From positions 124,001 to 188,000 of the forward strand of contig NZ_CABPST010000002.1 in assembly GCF_902459805.1 (NCBI RefSeq): DNA of 64,000 bases. The letters are read 5' to 3'. The notes under the pieces were generated by a model. It ran no database searches. It had not been told where the DNA came from and saw nothing but the letters and a program-made list of their open reading frames with translations. Origin of the DNA: Pandoraea bronchicola. GTDB lineage: Bacteria > Pseudomonadota > Gammaproteobacteria > Burkholderiales > Burkholderiaceae. The position numbers and the translations under genes were made by a program. Shown in pieces: positions 15,640 to 25,120 of this stretch (the stretch's first letter is position 1; each line of letters opens with the position of its first letter).

Positions 15640-17355
15640 TCAGTTGGCAGCGGGAGACTGCCCGGTCGTCGGCTTTTCGATGATGACGCGACGATCGTCG
15701 CGGGCGATGACCTTCATCGGCAGGCCGAGCGTCTCGAGCACCGTGAACTTATCCGGATCGACCAACGCGAGTGCCTTGGGCGCGGCGATCCAGACTTGCG
15801 CGAACTTGTCGAGCGTCGGAATCCAGCTATCGGGCGCTTGCGAGATGCCGAACTCCAGTTCGTCCTGAACGGCCACCATGATCATGGGCTGACGCAGGTA
15901 ATAAGGCATGGTGTGATCGAGCGTGCCGACCGAGTAGAACGGCGTGTCCGGTCCGAGACGATCCATTTCCGCGCGCACCGCCGGCACCAGATCGATTCCC
16001 GAGCTCGCACGTCCAAAGGCTTCGTGGCCCGTGCCGCCGATCATCGTAAAGGCCAGCCACGTTCCTGCAAAGGCGACGAGCGCCTGCTTCGTGCTGCGCG
16101 TGCTCAGCCAGCGGGTGATGCCGATGCCGATCAACCCGACAACACTCGCTGCGTACAGGTAATTCGAGAACGCGCGGTAGGCTTCCACCGGATTGCGGCT
16201 ATCCGAGTGATGCGACAGGAAGACCAGACACGTCACGATCGTCGCGACGAACAGCACGGCGGACACGATGAGATGCTTGCGCAGCGACTCACGCGAGATG
16301 TCCGCAATGCCCAGCCCGATGAGCAGCGCGATGGCCGGCACGACCGGCAGCACGTACGAAATGAGCTTCGAGTGCGACAGGGAGAAGAAGCAGAAGATGA
16401 AGACGGCCCAGACCGTCGTCATCAGCACCGGCCGGAAGCCGTTGGCCTGACGGGGGACAGCGCGCGACGCCTTGAAGACGCGCGGGATCATCGACAGCCA
16501 GGGCAGGAAGCCGACGATCAGCACCGGCACGAAGTACCAAAGCGCACCGGGGCGATGGTGATCCGGCTTCAGGAAGCGGTTGAAGTGCTCGTTGATGAAG
16601 AAGAAGTCGAAGAACGACGGGTTGCGTGCCATCACGGCGGCGAACCACGGCACCGTCACGGCGAGCAGCACGATCAGCCCGCTCACGATGTGCAGGCGTT
16701 TCCATAACGCCCAGTCGCGCGAAATCAGCGTGTAGATCACGAGCACGGCACCCGGCAGCACCACGCCGATCAGTCCCTTGCTCAGGATCGACAGCCCCAT
16801 CGCCGCCCAGCACAGCCACATCCAGTTACGGGTCTGCGTGTCGGTCAGGCCGGGACGTTGGGCCAGCAGCAGCGAGCACAGCACCAGCGCCATCATGAAC
16901 GACAGGCCCATGTCGAGCACATTGAAGTGACCGAGCAGGCTCCACAGCGGGGCGCTTGCCAGCGTCAGCGCAGCGAAGAAGCCCGCGCGCGCGCCGAACA
17001 CCCGGCGCCCGGTGTAGCCCACGAGCAGCACGCCGCCGAAACCGGTCAGCGCCGTCCACAGGCGTGCCTGCCAGTCGCCGAGACCGAAGATCATGAACGT
17101 CAGCGCGTTCATCCAGGTCTGGAGGGGCGGTTTTTCGAAGTACAGATAGCCGTTATAGCGCGGCGTGACCCAGTCGCCCGTGGCCAGCATTTCGCGCGCC
17201 ATCTCGGCGTAGCGGCCTTCGTCGCTCGGAATCAGATGGCGCAGGTTCAATACCCCAAACCAGACCAGTGCGAACACGGTGAGCAGCCACAGCAGGGCGG
17301 CGGGAGAGATCGGCCAGGGTTCCAACCCGGCGTCACGTTGAGGACGTGTGGACAT
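15640..17355 (-). CDS. arnT: ArnT-like lipid A aminoarabinose transferase (GT83/PMT_2 family)
   Basis: 571 residues with about 12 membrane helices. The first periplasmic loop carries P-S-D-E-G-R-Y-A-E-M-A-R-E-M, the conserved Asp/Glu region of the ArnT/PMT glycosyltransferases, followed by R-Y-N-G-Y-L-Y-F-E-K-P-P-L-Q-T-W, which is also diagnostic. ArnT moves 4-amino-4-deoxy-L-arabinose from undecaprenyl phosphate to lipid A and so lowers polymyxin binding. The rest of an arn operon is not in this window, so the donor sugar is inferred. It lies 59 nt behind the PmrAB-like sensor kinase on the same strand and probably shares its transcript. Other sugar transferases of the family remain possible. 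Confidence 0.82.
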   Translation of the reverse strand: MSTRPQRDAGLEPWPISPAALLWLLTVFALVWFGVLNLRHLIPSDEGRYAEMAREMLATGDWVTPRYNGYLYFEKPPLQTWMNALTFMIFGLGDWQARLWTALTGFGGVLLVGYTGRRVFGARAGFFAALTLASAPLWSLLGHFNVLDMGLSFMMALVLCSLLLAQRPGLTDTQTRNWMWLCWAAMGLSILSKGLIGVVLPGAVLVIYTLISRDWALWKRLHIVSGLIVLLAVTVPWFAAVMARNPSFFDFFFINEHFNRFLKPDHHRPGALWYFVPVLIVGFLPWLSMIPRVFKASRAVPRQANGFRPVLMTTVWAVFIFCFFSLSHSKLISYVLPVVPAIALLIGLGIADISRESLRKHLIVSAVLFVATIVTCLVFLSHHSDSRNPVEAYRAFSNYLYAASVVGLIGIGITRWLSTRSTKQALVAFAGTWLAFTMIGGTGHEAFGRASSGIDLVPAVRAEMDRLGPDTPFYSVGTLDHTMPYYLRQPMIMVAVQDELEFGISQAPDSWIPTLDKFAQVWIAAPKALALVDPDKFTVLETLGLPMKVIARDDRRVIIEKPTTGQSPAAN

Positions 17356-17414
17356 GAATGCGAGGCTTCCAGTCTTGATGAATGAGGGGAAATGGGATGA
17401 AGGGCAAATGACCG

Positions 17415-18776
17415 TCAGGTGCCGGTACCCGGCGAGACGTCGGGGTTGGGCAGCGTGACGCGCACGTGAAGGCCGCGCGGCGGTGTCAGGCTGGCGTCCT
17501 TCAGGTTCACCTGGCCGCCGAGGCGGTCAACGATCGCACGAACGATGGCGAGGCCCAGCCCGGTGCCTTCGCCGCCATGCTCACGGGAATCGCGTTGCTC
17601 GCTTGCCCGGTAGAACGCGTCGAACACACGCTCCCGCTTGTCGGCATCGACCCCCGGGCCCGAGTCGATCACGTCGATGGCCACGTCGGCGCCCGTGGCC
17701 GAGAGGCGGACAGAGACGTTGCCGCCCGCTGGCGTATAACGTACGGCGTTGCCGACAAGATTGCTCAGCAGCGTGACAATATCGCGTTTCGACCCTGTGA
17801 CACGCAACGTGGAGCGGCCGGGCACGCTCGACGACGCATCGACCAGGTCGAGCACGATCTGTTTGCGGTCCGCCAGGACGAAGACGTCTTCCAGCGCTTC
17901 ATGCACGGCGGGCAGCAGCACGAGCGGTGTGGCTGCGACCGCCGGTGCGCTCTGCGCTCTGGCAAGGGTCAGCAATTGTTCGATCAATGTTCGCGTGCGT
18001 TGCAACCCGCTCTTGAGCTTGGTGAGACGGGTGCGCGTTTCGGTATCGAGGCCCGCAGGGGCGAGCGCCCGGTCGAGATTTTCGGACTGGATCACCAGTG
18101 CCGTGACCGGCGAGCGCAACTCATGGGCTGCGTCGGCAACGAACCGGCGCTGCTCGTCGAGCGCCTTGGCCAGCCGGGCCAGCAGGCGGTTGATCGATAC
18201 GATGAACGGCTCGATTTCCGTGGGCGCTCCCCGGGTGTCGAGGGCACGCAGGTCGGTATCGCGCCGGGTGTCGACCTCGTCGGCGAGCCGCTGTACCGGT
18301 CGCCACGCGCGGCGCACGGTCACTACGATGGCGCCGATCAGCAGCGGCACGAAGCCGACGAAGGGCAGTGCGGTGCGAAGACCGCTGTTTCGGGCGATTT
18401 CGTTGCGGCCCTCCGTCGGTTGGGCGACGACGATGCGCAATTCCGGGGCGATGGTGCGCACGAACGCGCGCCACGTGTGGTCGCCGGTGTTCACCGTGTG
18501 AAAGCCATCGGCCAGTGTGACGGGGAACGTGCCGCCAAGGCGCTGCACCGTAAGGCGGTAGTCGTGATCCTGAATCGGCAGACCGTGCATGGCGCTGTCG
18601 GCGGCGGCCAGATTACGCGTATCCACGAGTGCCGCGAGTTGCAGCAGTTGATCGTCCTGAAAACGGTAGGCCTCGCGAAAGGCCGCCCAGTACGACACAA
18701 AGCCCGCGACGATGGCCAATCCCAGCGCACAGGCCGAGAGCGTAACCACTAGCCGGGATTGCAGGGAGCGCATCAT
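17415..18776 (-). CDS. Sensor histidine kinase (PmrB/QseC type)
   Basis: 453 residues. Helix 1 lies at about 9-31, a short periplasmic segment of about 110 residues follows, helix 2 is near 140-160 (L-P-F-V-G-F-V-P-L-L-I-G-A-I-V), then HAMP, the H-box F-V-A-D-A-A-H-E-L-R-S-P-V, the N-box L-S-N-L-V-G-N-A-V-R-Y and the G-box G-T-G-L-G-L-A-I-V-R. The start ATG at 18774-18776 overlaps the regulator stop codon as ATGA; a second ATG follows directly. The small sensor domain fits the PmrB/QseC family. Its placement before arnT suggests control of lipid A modification. Confidence 0.85.
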   Translation of the reverse strand: MMRSLQSRLVVTLSACALGLAIVAGFVSYWAAFREAYRFQDDQLLQLAALVDTRNLAAADSAMHGLPIQDHDYRLTVQRLGGTFPVTLADGFHTVNTGDHTWRAFVRTIAPELRIVVAQPTEGRNEIARNSGLRTALPFVGFVPLLIGAIVVTVRRAWRPVQRLADEVDTRRDTDLRALDTRGAPTEIEPFIVSINRLLARLAKALDEQRRFVADAAHELRSPVTALVIQSENLDRALAPAGLDTETRTRLTKLKSGLQRTRTLIEQLLTLARAQSAPAVAATPLVLLPAVHEALEDVFVLADRKQIVLDLVDASSSVPGRSTLRVTGSKRDIVTLLSNLVGNAVRYTPAGGNVSVRLSATGADVAIDVIDSGPGVDADKRERVFDAFYRASEQRDSREHGGEGTGLGLAIVRAIVDRLGGQVNLKDASLTPPRGLHVRVTLPNPDVSPGTGT

Positions 18777-19432
18777 GCCTTGGGCACCAGCCAGCCGGCG
18801 CCACGGATATTGCGGATGACGTCGGCGCCGAGCTTCTTGCGAATGGAATGGATCAGGAAGTCGATCATATTGCTCTCGATCTCTTCCCCCCAGCCGTACA
18901 GACGATGCTCCAGCGCGTCGCGAGAAAGAATCGTGCCCGGGCGTAGCATTAGCGCGTGCAGCAGCGCGTATTCGCGCGCCGAGAGCACGCAACTGTTCTC
19001 GCCATAGGTCGCCTGATGCGTCGCGGGATCTAGCGCAAGCGCGCCGTTGCTCAACACGGGCACCGCCACGCCCGCCTGACGGCGGATCACCGCCCGCATG
19101 CGCGCAAGCAGTTCACCCACTTCGAATGGCTTCACGACGAAGTCGTCGGCGCCCAGATCGAGGCCCTGAATGATGTCCTCTGCGCCGTCACGGGCCGTCA
19201 CGACAATGATCGGCGTGCGCCCGCCCGCGCCACGATGGGCACGAAGTACCTCCCAGCCGTCGCGTCCGGGCAAGCCGAGGTCGAGCAGCATGAGGTCGTA
19301 AGCGTGAGCGGCCAAAGCCGCGAGTGCGGCGTCGCCGTCGCGGCACCAATCGGCCGCATACGAGGCATCCTTGAGCGCCTGCATCATGGCCTCACCGATC
19401 ATGGTGTCGTCTTCTACGAGCAATATCCGCAT
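18773..19432 (-). CDS. OmpR-family response regulator (PmrA/QseB type)
   Basis: 219 residues. Receiver domain with E-D-D (7-9), phosphoacceptor D51 (M-L-L-D-L-G-L-P-G), T-A-R-D and K-P-F, then a winged-helix domain (S-A-R-E-Y-A-L-L-H-A-L, S-N-M-I-D-F-L-I-H-S-I-R-K-K-L). The I-H-x-L/I-R-K-K-L form is typical of the QseB/PmrA subgroup. The ATG at 19430-19432 gives the canonical M-R-I-L-L-V-E-D-D. First gene of the regulator-kinase-arnT unit. A PmrA-type direct repeat lies about 90 bp upstream. Confidence 0.87.
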   Translation of the reverse strand: MRILLVEDDTMIGEAMMQALKDASYAADWCRDGDAALAALAAHAYDLMLLDLGLPGRDGWEVLRAHRGAGGRTPIIVVTARDGAEDIIQGLDLGADDFVVKPFEVGELLARMRAVIRRQAGVAVPVLSNGALALDPATHQATYGENSCVLSAREYALLHALMLRPGTILSRDALEHRLYGWGEEIESNMIDFLIHSIRKKLGADVIRNIRGAGWLVPKA

Positions 19433-19521
19433 GGTTCCAAACGCTTCCCGGCGCGGCCGCAAAGGCGCACGCCCAATACCCTGCCAGTCACAGAGGATGG
19501 CACGGGCGCACGATAGCGCGC

Positions 19522-19541
19522 GAAACTTAGGAGAAACTTAG
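19522..19541 (-). promoter_or_regulatory. PmrA/QseB-type box (direct repeat, 11-bp period)
   Basis: On the minus strand ACTAAG-N5-CCTAAG, seen on the plus strand as GAAACTTAG at 19522-19530 and again at 19533-19541. The known PmrA box is two (C/T)TTAA(G/T)-like hexamers with 5 bp between, so half-site, spacing and position fit autoregulation. The rest of 19433-19723 holds no gene that I can see. Confidence 0.6.
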
Positions 19542-19723
19542 TTTGCGTCGGTGCCCGCCCGCGCGACTATGCCACGCAAAGCCACTGTGAATCAATGAGT
19601 TAGCAAAGTTATTTCGTGTGATACCGCGATAGTGGGACGATACCGGAGGCGCTTTGGGCGGAAGCCGACGGGAATGGCGGTGGCTTGACGGCGGTGTTGG
19701 GGCTCAGGGAAGCGGTAACAGAA

Positions 19724-19758
19724 GGCAAAAGGGCCGGCAATTGCCGGCCCGTTTTGCC
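19724..19758 (-). terminator. Terminator downstream of metE
   Basis: A perfect 20-bp palindrome GGGCCGGCAATTGCCGGCCC (19731-19750) is flanked by GGCAAAA on the left and TTTTGCC on the right (one unpaired G). On the minus strand the stem is followed by CTTTTGCC, giving a short U-tract after metE, which ends at 19811. Confidence 0.75.
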
Positions 19759-19810
19759 AGAAACGCTCACACGGTGGCGGGCCTGTCGAGTCTGCGCACC
19801 GTGCAGTGAT

Positions 19811-22099
19811 TTACTGGGCGCGCAGCGTCTTCGCGGCGGCGACCATGTTCTGCAGCGCCGGAATGACTTCGGCCCACTGGCGCGTCTTCAGGCCGCAGTC
19901 CGGGTTGACCCACAGACGCTTTGCCGGAATGCGCTCGGCGGCCTTTTGCATGAGCGACACGATGTGCGCTTGCGTCGGGATATTCGGCGAATGAATGTCG
20001 TACACGCCCGGTCCGATCTCGTTCGGGTACTGGAACGAGTCGAACGCATCGAGCAGTTCCATATCCGAGCGCGAGGTCTCGATGGTGATCACGTCGGCAT
20101 CCATGCCGGCGATGGCCGCGATGATGTCGTTGAACTCCGAATAGCACATGTGCGTATGGATCTGCGTGTCGTCCTGCACGCCATTAGCGGTGATGCGGAA
20201 CGACTCGACGGCCCAATCCAGATATGTCTGCCATTGAGCGCGGCGCAGCGGCAGGCCTTCGCGCAGCGCGGCTTCGTCGATCTGAATCACACGCACGCCG
20301 GCACGTTCCAGATCCAGCACTTCTTCACGAATCGCCAATGCCAGTTGGAAGCACGACACCGAGCGGGGTTGATCGTCGCGCACGAACGACCAGTTCAGGA
20401 TCGTGACCGGGCCGGTCAGCATGCCCTTCATTGGCTTGCTGGTCAGCGACTGCGCGTACTTGATCCATTCGACGGTCATGGCCTTCGGGCGGCTGATGTC
20501 GCCGAACATGATGGGTGGCTTCACGCAACGCGAGCCGTACGACTGCACCCAGCCAAACTGACTGAAAGCGTAGCCTTCGAGCTGTTCGCCAAAGTACTCG
20601 ACCATGTCGTTGCGTTCGGCTTCGCCGTGTACTAGCACGTCCAGCCCCAGGGCTTCCTGTTCCCGCACACTGCGCGCGATCTCGGCCTGCATGGCGGCGA
20701 CATAGCCGGCCTGATCCAATTCGCCCGCCTTGAACTGGCTGCGCGCGGTGCGGATTTCAGCCGTTTGCGGGAACGAGCCGATCGTGGTGGTCGGATAGCG
20801 CGGCAGGTTCAACGTGGCGGCCTGCTTCTCGGCACGGGTAGCGTATGGGTTCTGACGACGCCCCAGCGACGCTTCGATCTTCACCACGGCCGCCTTGACG
20901 GACGGATTGTGTACGCGTGGCGACGCACGCCGGCTGGCGATGGCCGCCGCGTTGGCAGCCAGTTCGGCACCGACAGCTTCACGCCCTTCGTTGATGGCGC
21001 GCGCCACCACATTCACTTCGGCCAGCTTTTGCTTGGCAAAGGCCAGCCACGACTTGATTTCGGCGTCGAGCTTCTGCTCGCTATCCAGATCGACCGGCAC
21101 GTGCAGCAACGAGCACGACGGCGCAACCCACAGGCGCTCGCCCAGCGTCCTGGCGATCGGCTCAAGCCAGTCGAGGACAGCGCTCAGATCCGCTTTCCAG
21201 ATGTTGCGGCCGTTGACCACGCCAAGCGACAGGACCTTGTCGGCTGGCAGTGCGGCGATGGCCTTGGCGACTTCGTTCTGGGCGTTCACGGCGTCCAGAT
21301 GCAGGCCGTCGACTGGCAAACGGCAGGCCAGCGGCAGGTTGTCTTGCAGTTCGCCAAAGTACGTGGTGAGCAAACGCTTGACCGGCGCGGCGGCGAGGGC
21401 GGCGTAAGCCGTCTCGAAAGCCTTTTGCCATTCGGCGCTCAGTTCGGTGGCGAGAATCGGCTCGTCGATCTGCACCCATTCCACCCCCTGCGCGGCAAGC
21501 GTTTCGAGCAGCTTTACGTAGACCGGCAGCAAACGCGGCAGGAGGGCCAGCTTGTCGCTGTCGTCCTTGGCCTTGCCGAGCCACAGATACGTGAGCGGAC
21601 CGATGACGACCGGCTTGGCCTTCACGCCGGCGGTGCGGGCTTCGTTGAGTTGCTCGACCAGACGCGAGGCGTCGAGCGTAAAGGTCGTTGCGGCCGAGAA
21701 TTCCGGGACGATGTAATGGTAGTTGGTGTCGAACCACTTGGTCATTTCACCGGCCGCCACACCGCCGCAGCAGCCTGCGTGCGCTTCGGCGCTTTGTGCC
21801 GAGCGGCCACGGGCCACGCGGAAGTAGTTGTCGAGCGCGTCGCCATGGAAACCCTGCACGCGCTCGGGCAGGTTGCCCAGCGTGAAGCTCATGTCGAGGA
21901 CTTGATCGTAGAACGCGAAATCGCCGACCGGGGCCAGGTCCAGTGCCGCCTGATCCTGCCAGTGGCGCAGGCGCAGCGAGGCGCCGAGTGCTTTCAACTC
22001 GTCGCGCGACGATTGGCCTTTCCAGTACGCTTCCTGAGCGAACTTCAGCTCACGCTTCGCGCCGACGCGCGGGAATCCGAGGTTATGTGTCTTTGCCAT
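19811..22099 (-). CDS. metE: Cobalamin-independent methionine synthase
   Basis: 762 residues, the usual MetE length. It transfers the methyl group of 5-methyltetrahydropteroyl-triglutamate to homocysteine, the last step of methionine synthesis. Two related (beta/alpha)8 barrels are visible. The C-terminal barrel keeps the zinc ligands: His and Cys of [10 protein letters not shown], a Glu, and Cys of N-P-D-C-G-L-K-T-R. The N-terminus [13 protein letters not shown] is canonical, and the ATG at 22097-22099 gives M-A-K-T-H-N-L-G. No metR is adjacent, and I see no SAM or B12 riboswitch in the 220-bp upstream gap. The upstream region contains a 10-bp direct repeat (next entry). Confidence 0.96.
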   Translation of the reverse strand: MAKTHNLGFPRVGAKRELKFAQEAYWKGQSSRDELKALGASLRLRHWQDQAALDLAPVGDFAFYDQVLDMSFTLGNLPERVQGFHGDALDNYFRVARGRSAQSAEAHAGCCGGVAAGEMTKWFDTNYHYIVPEFSAATTFTLDASRLVEQLNEARTAGVKAKPVVIGPLTYLWLGKAKDDSDKLALLPRLLPVYVKLLETLAAQGVEWVQIDEPILATELSAEWQKAFETAYAALAAAPVKRLLTTYFGELQDNLPLACRLPVDGLHLDAVNAQNEVAKAIAALPADKVLSLGVVNGRNIWKADLSAVLDWLEPIARTLGERLWVAPSCSLLHVPVDLDSEQKLDAEIKSWLAFAKQKLAEVNVVARAINEGREAVGAELAANAAAIASRRASPRVHNPSVKAAVVKIEASLGRRQNPYATRAEKQAATLNLPRYPTTTIGSFPQTAEIRTARSQFKAGELDQAGYVAAMQAEIARSVREQEALGLDVLVHGEAERNDMVEYFGEQLEGYAFSQFGWVQSYGSRCVKPPIMFGDISRPKAMTVEWIKYAQSLTSKPMKGMLTGPVTILNWSFVRDDQPRSVSCFQLALAIREEVLDLERAGVRVIQIDEAALREGLPLRRAQWQTYLDWAVESFRITANGVQDDTQIHTHMCYSEFNDIIAAIAGMDADVITIETSRSDMELLDAFDSFQYPNEIGPGVYDIHSPNIPTQAHIVSLMQKAAERIPAKRLWVNPDCGLKTRQWAEVIPALQNMVAAAKTLRAQ

Positions 22100-22124
22100 G
22101 TTCTCTATTGACGCTTGCCGCCAG

Positions 22125-22174
22125 ATGAATGAAACCGTGACAACGATCATAGAGATTTCGATGCATGAATGAAA
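22125..22174. repeat. Direct repeat in the metE upstream region
   Basis: ATGAATGAAA occurs at 22125-22134 and 22165-22174, a 40-bp spacing (about four helical turns), 26 and 66 bp before the metE start. MetR sites are TGAA-N5-TTCA, which these do not match exactly. They could bind another regulator or be chance. Confidence 0.35.
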
Positions 22175-22318
22175 ATGGTCTTATTTGTGATTCGCGTTAA
22201 TTTAATTCATGTTGGTGCGTGTCCGGCGCGCGGGTGATATGCGACGCAACCTTCGTGATACGCTCGGGCAACGCTTGGGCGCACCTGTCCCCAGGCCCAA
22301 TCGCCTTGGTCAATATCC

Positions 22319-22912
22319 ATGAAGAAAAGAGAATTCCTCGCGAGTGCGGCAGCCCTTGGTGTGTCGGTGCCGGTGTTGGCCAAAACGGAAAGTGCCATGG
22401 GGGTGTCCGCCACGACGCCGCTCGTCACGATCAGCGGCGCCATCCGGCAGCACAACCGGGGGCCCGTCGACCCGGCGCTCGATCAGCTATTCCATAAGCA
22501 ACTCGTGCGCTTCGACGCCGCTTATGCGTTCGATTTCGGCATGCTCACGCGCATGCCTGTGCAGACGATTCGCCCAACACTGGAATACGACGCACGGCCG
22601 CACACGCTGCGCGGCCCGCGTCTGATCGACGTGCTGACTCAGGCGGGCGTGCCCGGTAATCCGCTCACGCAGGTGCTGCTGCGCGCCATCGACGGGTACA
22701 TCGTCTCCACCACCCTTGAGCAGGTTCGCGATTACGGGTTCCTGCTCGCGACGCATCTTGGCGACAAACCGCTTCCGCTCGGCGGCCTGGGGCCGCTGTG
22801 GGCGGTCTATGATCCGGCGCAGATTCCATTGCTGGCGGGCAAACCGCTCAAGGAGCGGTTCAGCCTTTGCCCGTGGGGCGTTTATCACATTCAGGTCAAC
22901 GCCGTTTCCTGA
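22319..22912 (+). CDS. Exported molybdopterin-binding-fold (sulfite oxidase-like) domain protein
   Basis: 197 residues. Residues 1-21 are an export signal (M-K-K-R-E-F-L-A-S-A-A-A-L-G-V-S-V). The K-R-E-F-L core resembles a weakened Tat motif with only one arginine. The mature part (L-V-T-I-S-G-A-I-R, F-x-x-L-P/M-P-x-Q, L-R-G-P-R-L-I-D-V-L, G-Y-I-V-S-T-T, G-G-L-G-P-L-W-A-V-Y) matches the short oxidoreductase molybdopterin-binding proteins. The molybdenum-coordinating cysteine expected in true sulfite oxidases is not in the normal place: the only mature Cys is near the C-terminus (S-L-C-P-W-G). It may therefore be non-enzymatic or use another cofactor. Divergent from metE and convergent with the hydrolase, 12 bp apart. 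Confidence 0.7.
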   Translation: MKKREFLASAAALGVSVPVLAKTESAMGVSATTPLVTISGAIRQHNRGPVDPALDQLFHKQLVRFDAAYAFDFGMLTRMPVQTIRPTLEYDARPHTLRGPRLIDVLTQAGVPGNPLTQVLLRAIDGYIVSTTLEQVRDYGFLLATHLGDKPLPLGGLGPLWAVYDPAQIPLLAGKPLKERFSLCPWGVYHIQVNAVS

Positions 22913-22924
22913 ACCGGCGGATTT

Positions 22925-25120
22925 TCAGCGCGACGTCGGGCGTCCGGCAGTGGAATTCGGCTGTGTTCCTGCTTTCGCCGGCGTGGCGAGCGGCGGTGGA
23001 TTGATGGCTTGAAACGGTCCGGGCCGGCCGGGGCGCCTGATCGGATCGAGTTCGTCGACATCCTCATGCAGGATACGGCGGATCTCGAGAATCGCTTGCG
23101 GCGTTTCCTGCACGCTGTGACCCGAGACGATCACGCGCTCCGACTGCGCACCGGCGAGATGGGCGCTCTTGTAGGGCACCACGCCGTCGCTGGACTCCTC
23201 CAGCGGCCCTTTGGGGTCACGTCGCGCAATGATCGAGTGATATTGCACGGATGGCGATATCTTCAGACCGGCGGTCGCGACCACATACGGATCGTTGTCC
23301 CGTAGCTGATCGACGCTGTTAGGCACGTAGCCTGTCTTGCCGTCCGACGGACTGTCCTCGGTGCCGGTCGCGAAGTGCAACACGTCGTCGATCCCCGAGA
23401 GCAGCGTGACAGGCAGCTTGATGAGGTTGGAGACCCAGCGTCCCAGCCGGTTGCGCGCGAAGGGCGTGCCTCGATGCGGCGCGGCAATGAAGATGGCGCG
23501 CTCGAATTGCGGCACCGGCTTGAACTGAAACAGCGGATTGAGCCTGCCGCGAGCGCGGTCGACCTGATGGTCGTCGAGGTGGTAGTCGTCCTGGAACACG
23601 GACCACAGTTCGTCGTCTGCGCTAGAGACCATCAGCCGGGCGATCACGCCGCCCATACTGTGGCCGATAACCACGGCGCCGTGCGACGCAGCGGACAGGC
23701 CGTCCGGATCGAAATGCTTCAGCGTGGCCTCGAAGGCATTGCGAATCGCCATTGCATTCACGAGGATCGGCGCGTTCGTCGGGTAATACACCTGCCAGAT
23801 CTGAAAATGCTCGCGCAGCGTAGCGTCGCCCTGAATCTCGTTGGCCAGATTCACCCACGCCTCCGGACTGCTTGCCAGTCCATGCAGCATCAGAATGACA
23901 TGGCGGCCCGGATCGAACGGCTGCATCAGGTAGATGTGCGGACGCACGATCCCCCGGTCACGGCCGAACAAGGTGCGTAACGATTGCTGGGCAAAGCCGG
24001 AACGCGCCAGCCACAGGCCATAGCCAGCGGTGAAGTTGCCCGCGAGCGGCACCGTCTGGCCATTCAGTTCGACCGACGACTGCCGGTACGGGTCGTAGAC
24101 GACCAGCGTCGCGACGCGGGTCGTCAGCACTTGCGCGAGCGATGTGCCGTCGAAGCGCAGCAGCAACGTGAGCGAAGGCGAAGGCATTTCGCTGAACACC
24201 GGGCCCGCCTCGGGATCGGTGGCACGCCGGAAATCACGTGATGCGCGGCTCTCGCGAGGGTTGCGGGCCCCGCCGCTTTCCTCGTTTTGTTCGGAAGATA
24301 CCTGGCGGTTGTCGAGGCCAGTCGCTGCATCGCCGCGTGGTGCCGGGCTGCCACTGCCCGAGGTCAAGGCGTCGGCGGCCGATTTTTCGTCGAGTACGGC
24401 GACCAGTTCTGCGCCGAAGCCGTCACGTCGATACGGACTGCGCAGTCCCGCAAACGACAGAGTGGACGCGGGCAACACCTCGCGCGGCAGGATTCGGTCG
24501 TTGGCAAAGCGCACGCTGCTGGCGTCGATCGGCAGTGTCCATCCGGCAATCTGGACCTTGCCCGTTTGTTGCACGCGGCGAAAGAGGGCGACGGAGAAGG
24601 TCTGCACCGCGTAGTTGTAGTAGTCGCGCACCTGCGTCTGACGGTCTTCGAACGCCCGCTCGCTCGAGCGCCGGTCTCCATGGAAGAGGTAGGCGTACGC
24701 ATAACGTGCCGAGCGCAGCCAGAGATCGAACTGTGCGTCGTTCCACTGCGTCTCGCCCGCCGGCGTTTGCGCAATGGCGAGCTGCATCGACATCTCGGCC
24801 ATCGCAGCCAGACGCCGGTCGATATCGATTTCCTTGGCACGGCCCAGCGCGTCGATACAGTCGAGTGACGGCTTGGCACAGATCGTTTCATCGAGCCCTG
24901 CGACGCGAATGACATCGTCGGTCGAAGCACTGAGCTTGCCTGTGGACAGGATGTCGCCGCGTTTCATGGCGATGTACTGGTCCGGGCCGAGCGACCGGAC
25001 TTCGACCATCGCGCAGCCCGACAGGCCCGTCAGCCATACGGCGGCAGCGAGCATTGCCGCCCGGTGGAGTCGGCGCCGCCAGAAGGTTTGCGCGGGCGGG
25101 CGAATCGCCGGCGACGTCAT
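22925..25120 (-). CDS. Lipoprotein alpha/beta hydrolase (lipase/esterase-like)
   Basis: 731 residues. The lipoprotein signal ends in L-S-G-C (Cys36). An unusual N-terminal region of about 370 residues precedes the hydrolase fold, including a low-complexity stretch at about 252-300. The catalytic domain has the oxyanion strand V-I-L-M-L-H-G-L-A-S-S-P-E-A-W, the nucleophile elbow G-H-S-M-G-G (Ser488), a likely acid in S-S-D-G-V-V-P-Y and the His in V-S-G-H-S. The last 40 residues are proline/threonine-rich. It should act at the outer or inner membrane as a serine esterase; substrate unknown. It overlaps the upstream DUF4105 gene by ATGA, so both form a unit. Confidence 0.8.
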   Translation of the reverse strand: MTSPAIRPPAQTFWRRRLHRAAMLAAAVWLTGLSGCAMVEVRSLGPDQYIAMKRGDILSTGKLSASTDDVIRVAGLDETICAKPSLDCIDALGRAKEIDIDRRLAAMAEMSMQLAIAQTPAGETQWNDAQFDLWLRSARYAYAYLFHGDRRSSERAFEDRQTQVRDYYNYAVQTFSVALFRRVQQTGKVQIAGWTLPIDASSVRFANDRILPREVLPASTLSFAGLRSPYRRDGFGAELVAVLDEKSAADALTSGSGSPAPRGDAATGLDNRQVSSEQNEESGGARNPRESRASRDFRRATDPEAGPVFSEMPSPSLTLLLRFDGTSLAQVLTTRVATLVVYDPYRQSSVELNGQTVPLAGNFTAGYGLWLARSGFAQQSLRTLFGRDRGIVRPHIYLMQPFDPGRHVILMLHGLASSPEAWVNLANEIQGDATLREHFQIWQVYYPTNAPILVNAMAIRNAFEATLKHFDPDGLSAASHGAVVIGHSMGGVIARLMVSSADDELWSVFQDDYHLDDHQVDRARGRLNPLFQFKPVPQFERAIFIAAPHRGTPFARNRLGRWVSNLIKLPVTLLSGIDDVLHFATGTEDSPSDGKTGYVPNSVDQLRDNDPYVVATAGLKISPSVQYHSIIARRDPKGPLEESSDGVVPYKSAHLAGAQSERVIVSGHSVQETPQAILEIRRILHEDVDELDPIRRPGRPGPFQAINPPPLATPAKAGTQPNSTAGRPTSR

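Noticed and set aside
22100-22318. SAM or B12 riboswitch, or a MetR gene, near metE
   Set aside because: The leader is only about 220 bp, AT-rich and without recognisable riboswitch cores. The neighbouring gene is a molybdopterin-fold protein, not a regulator.
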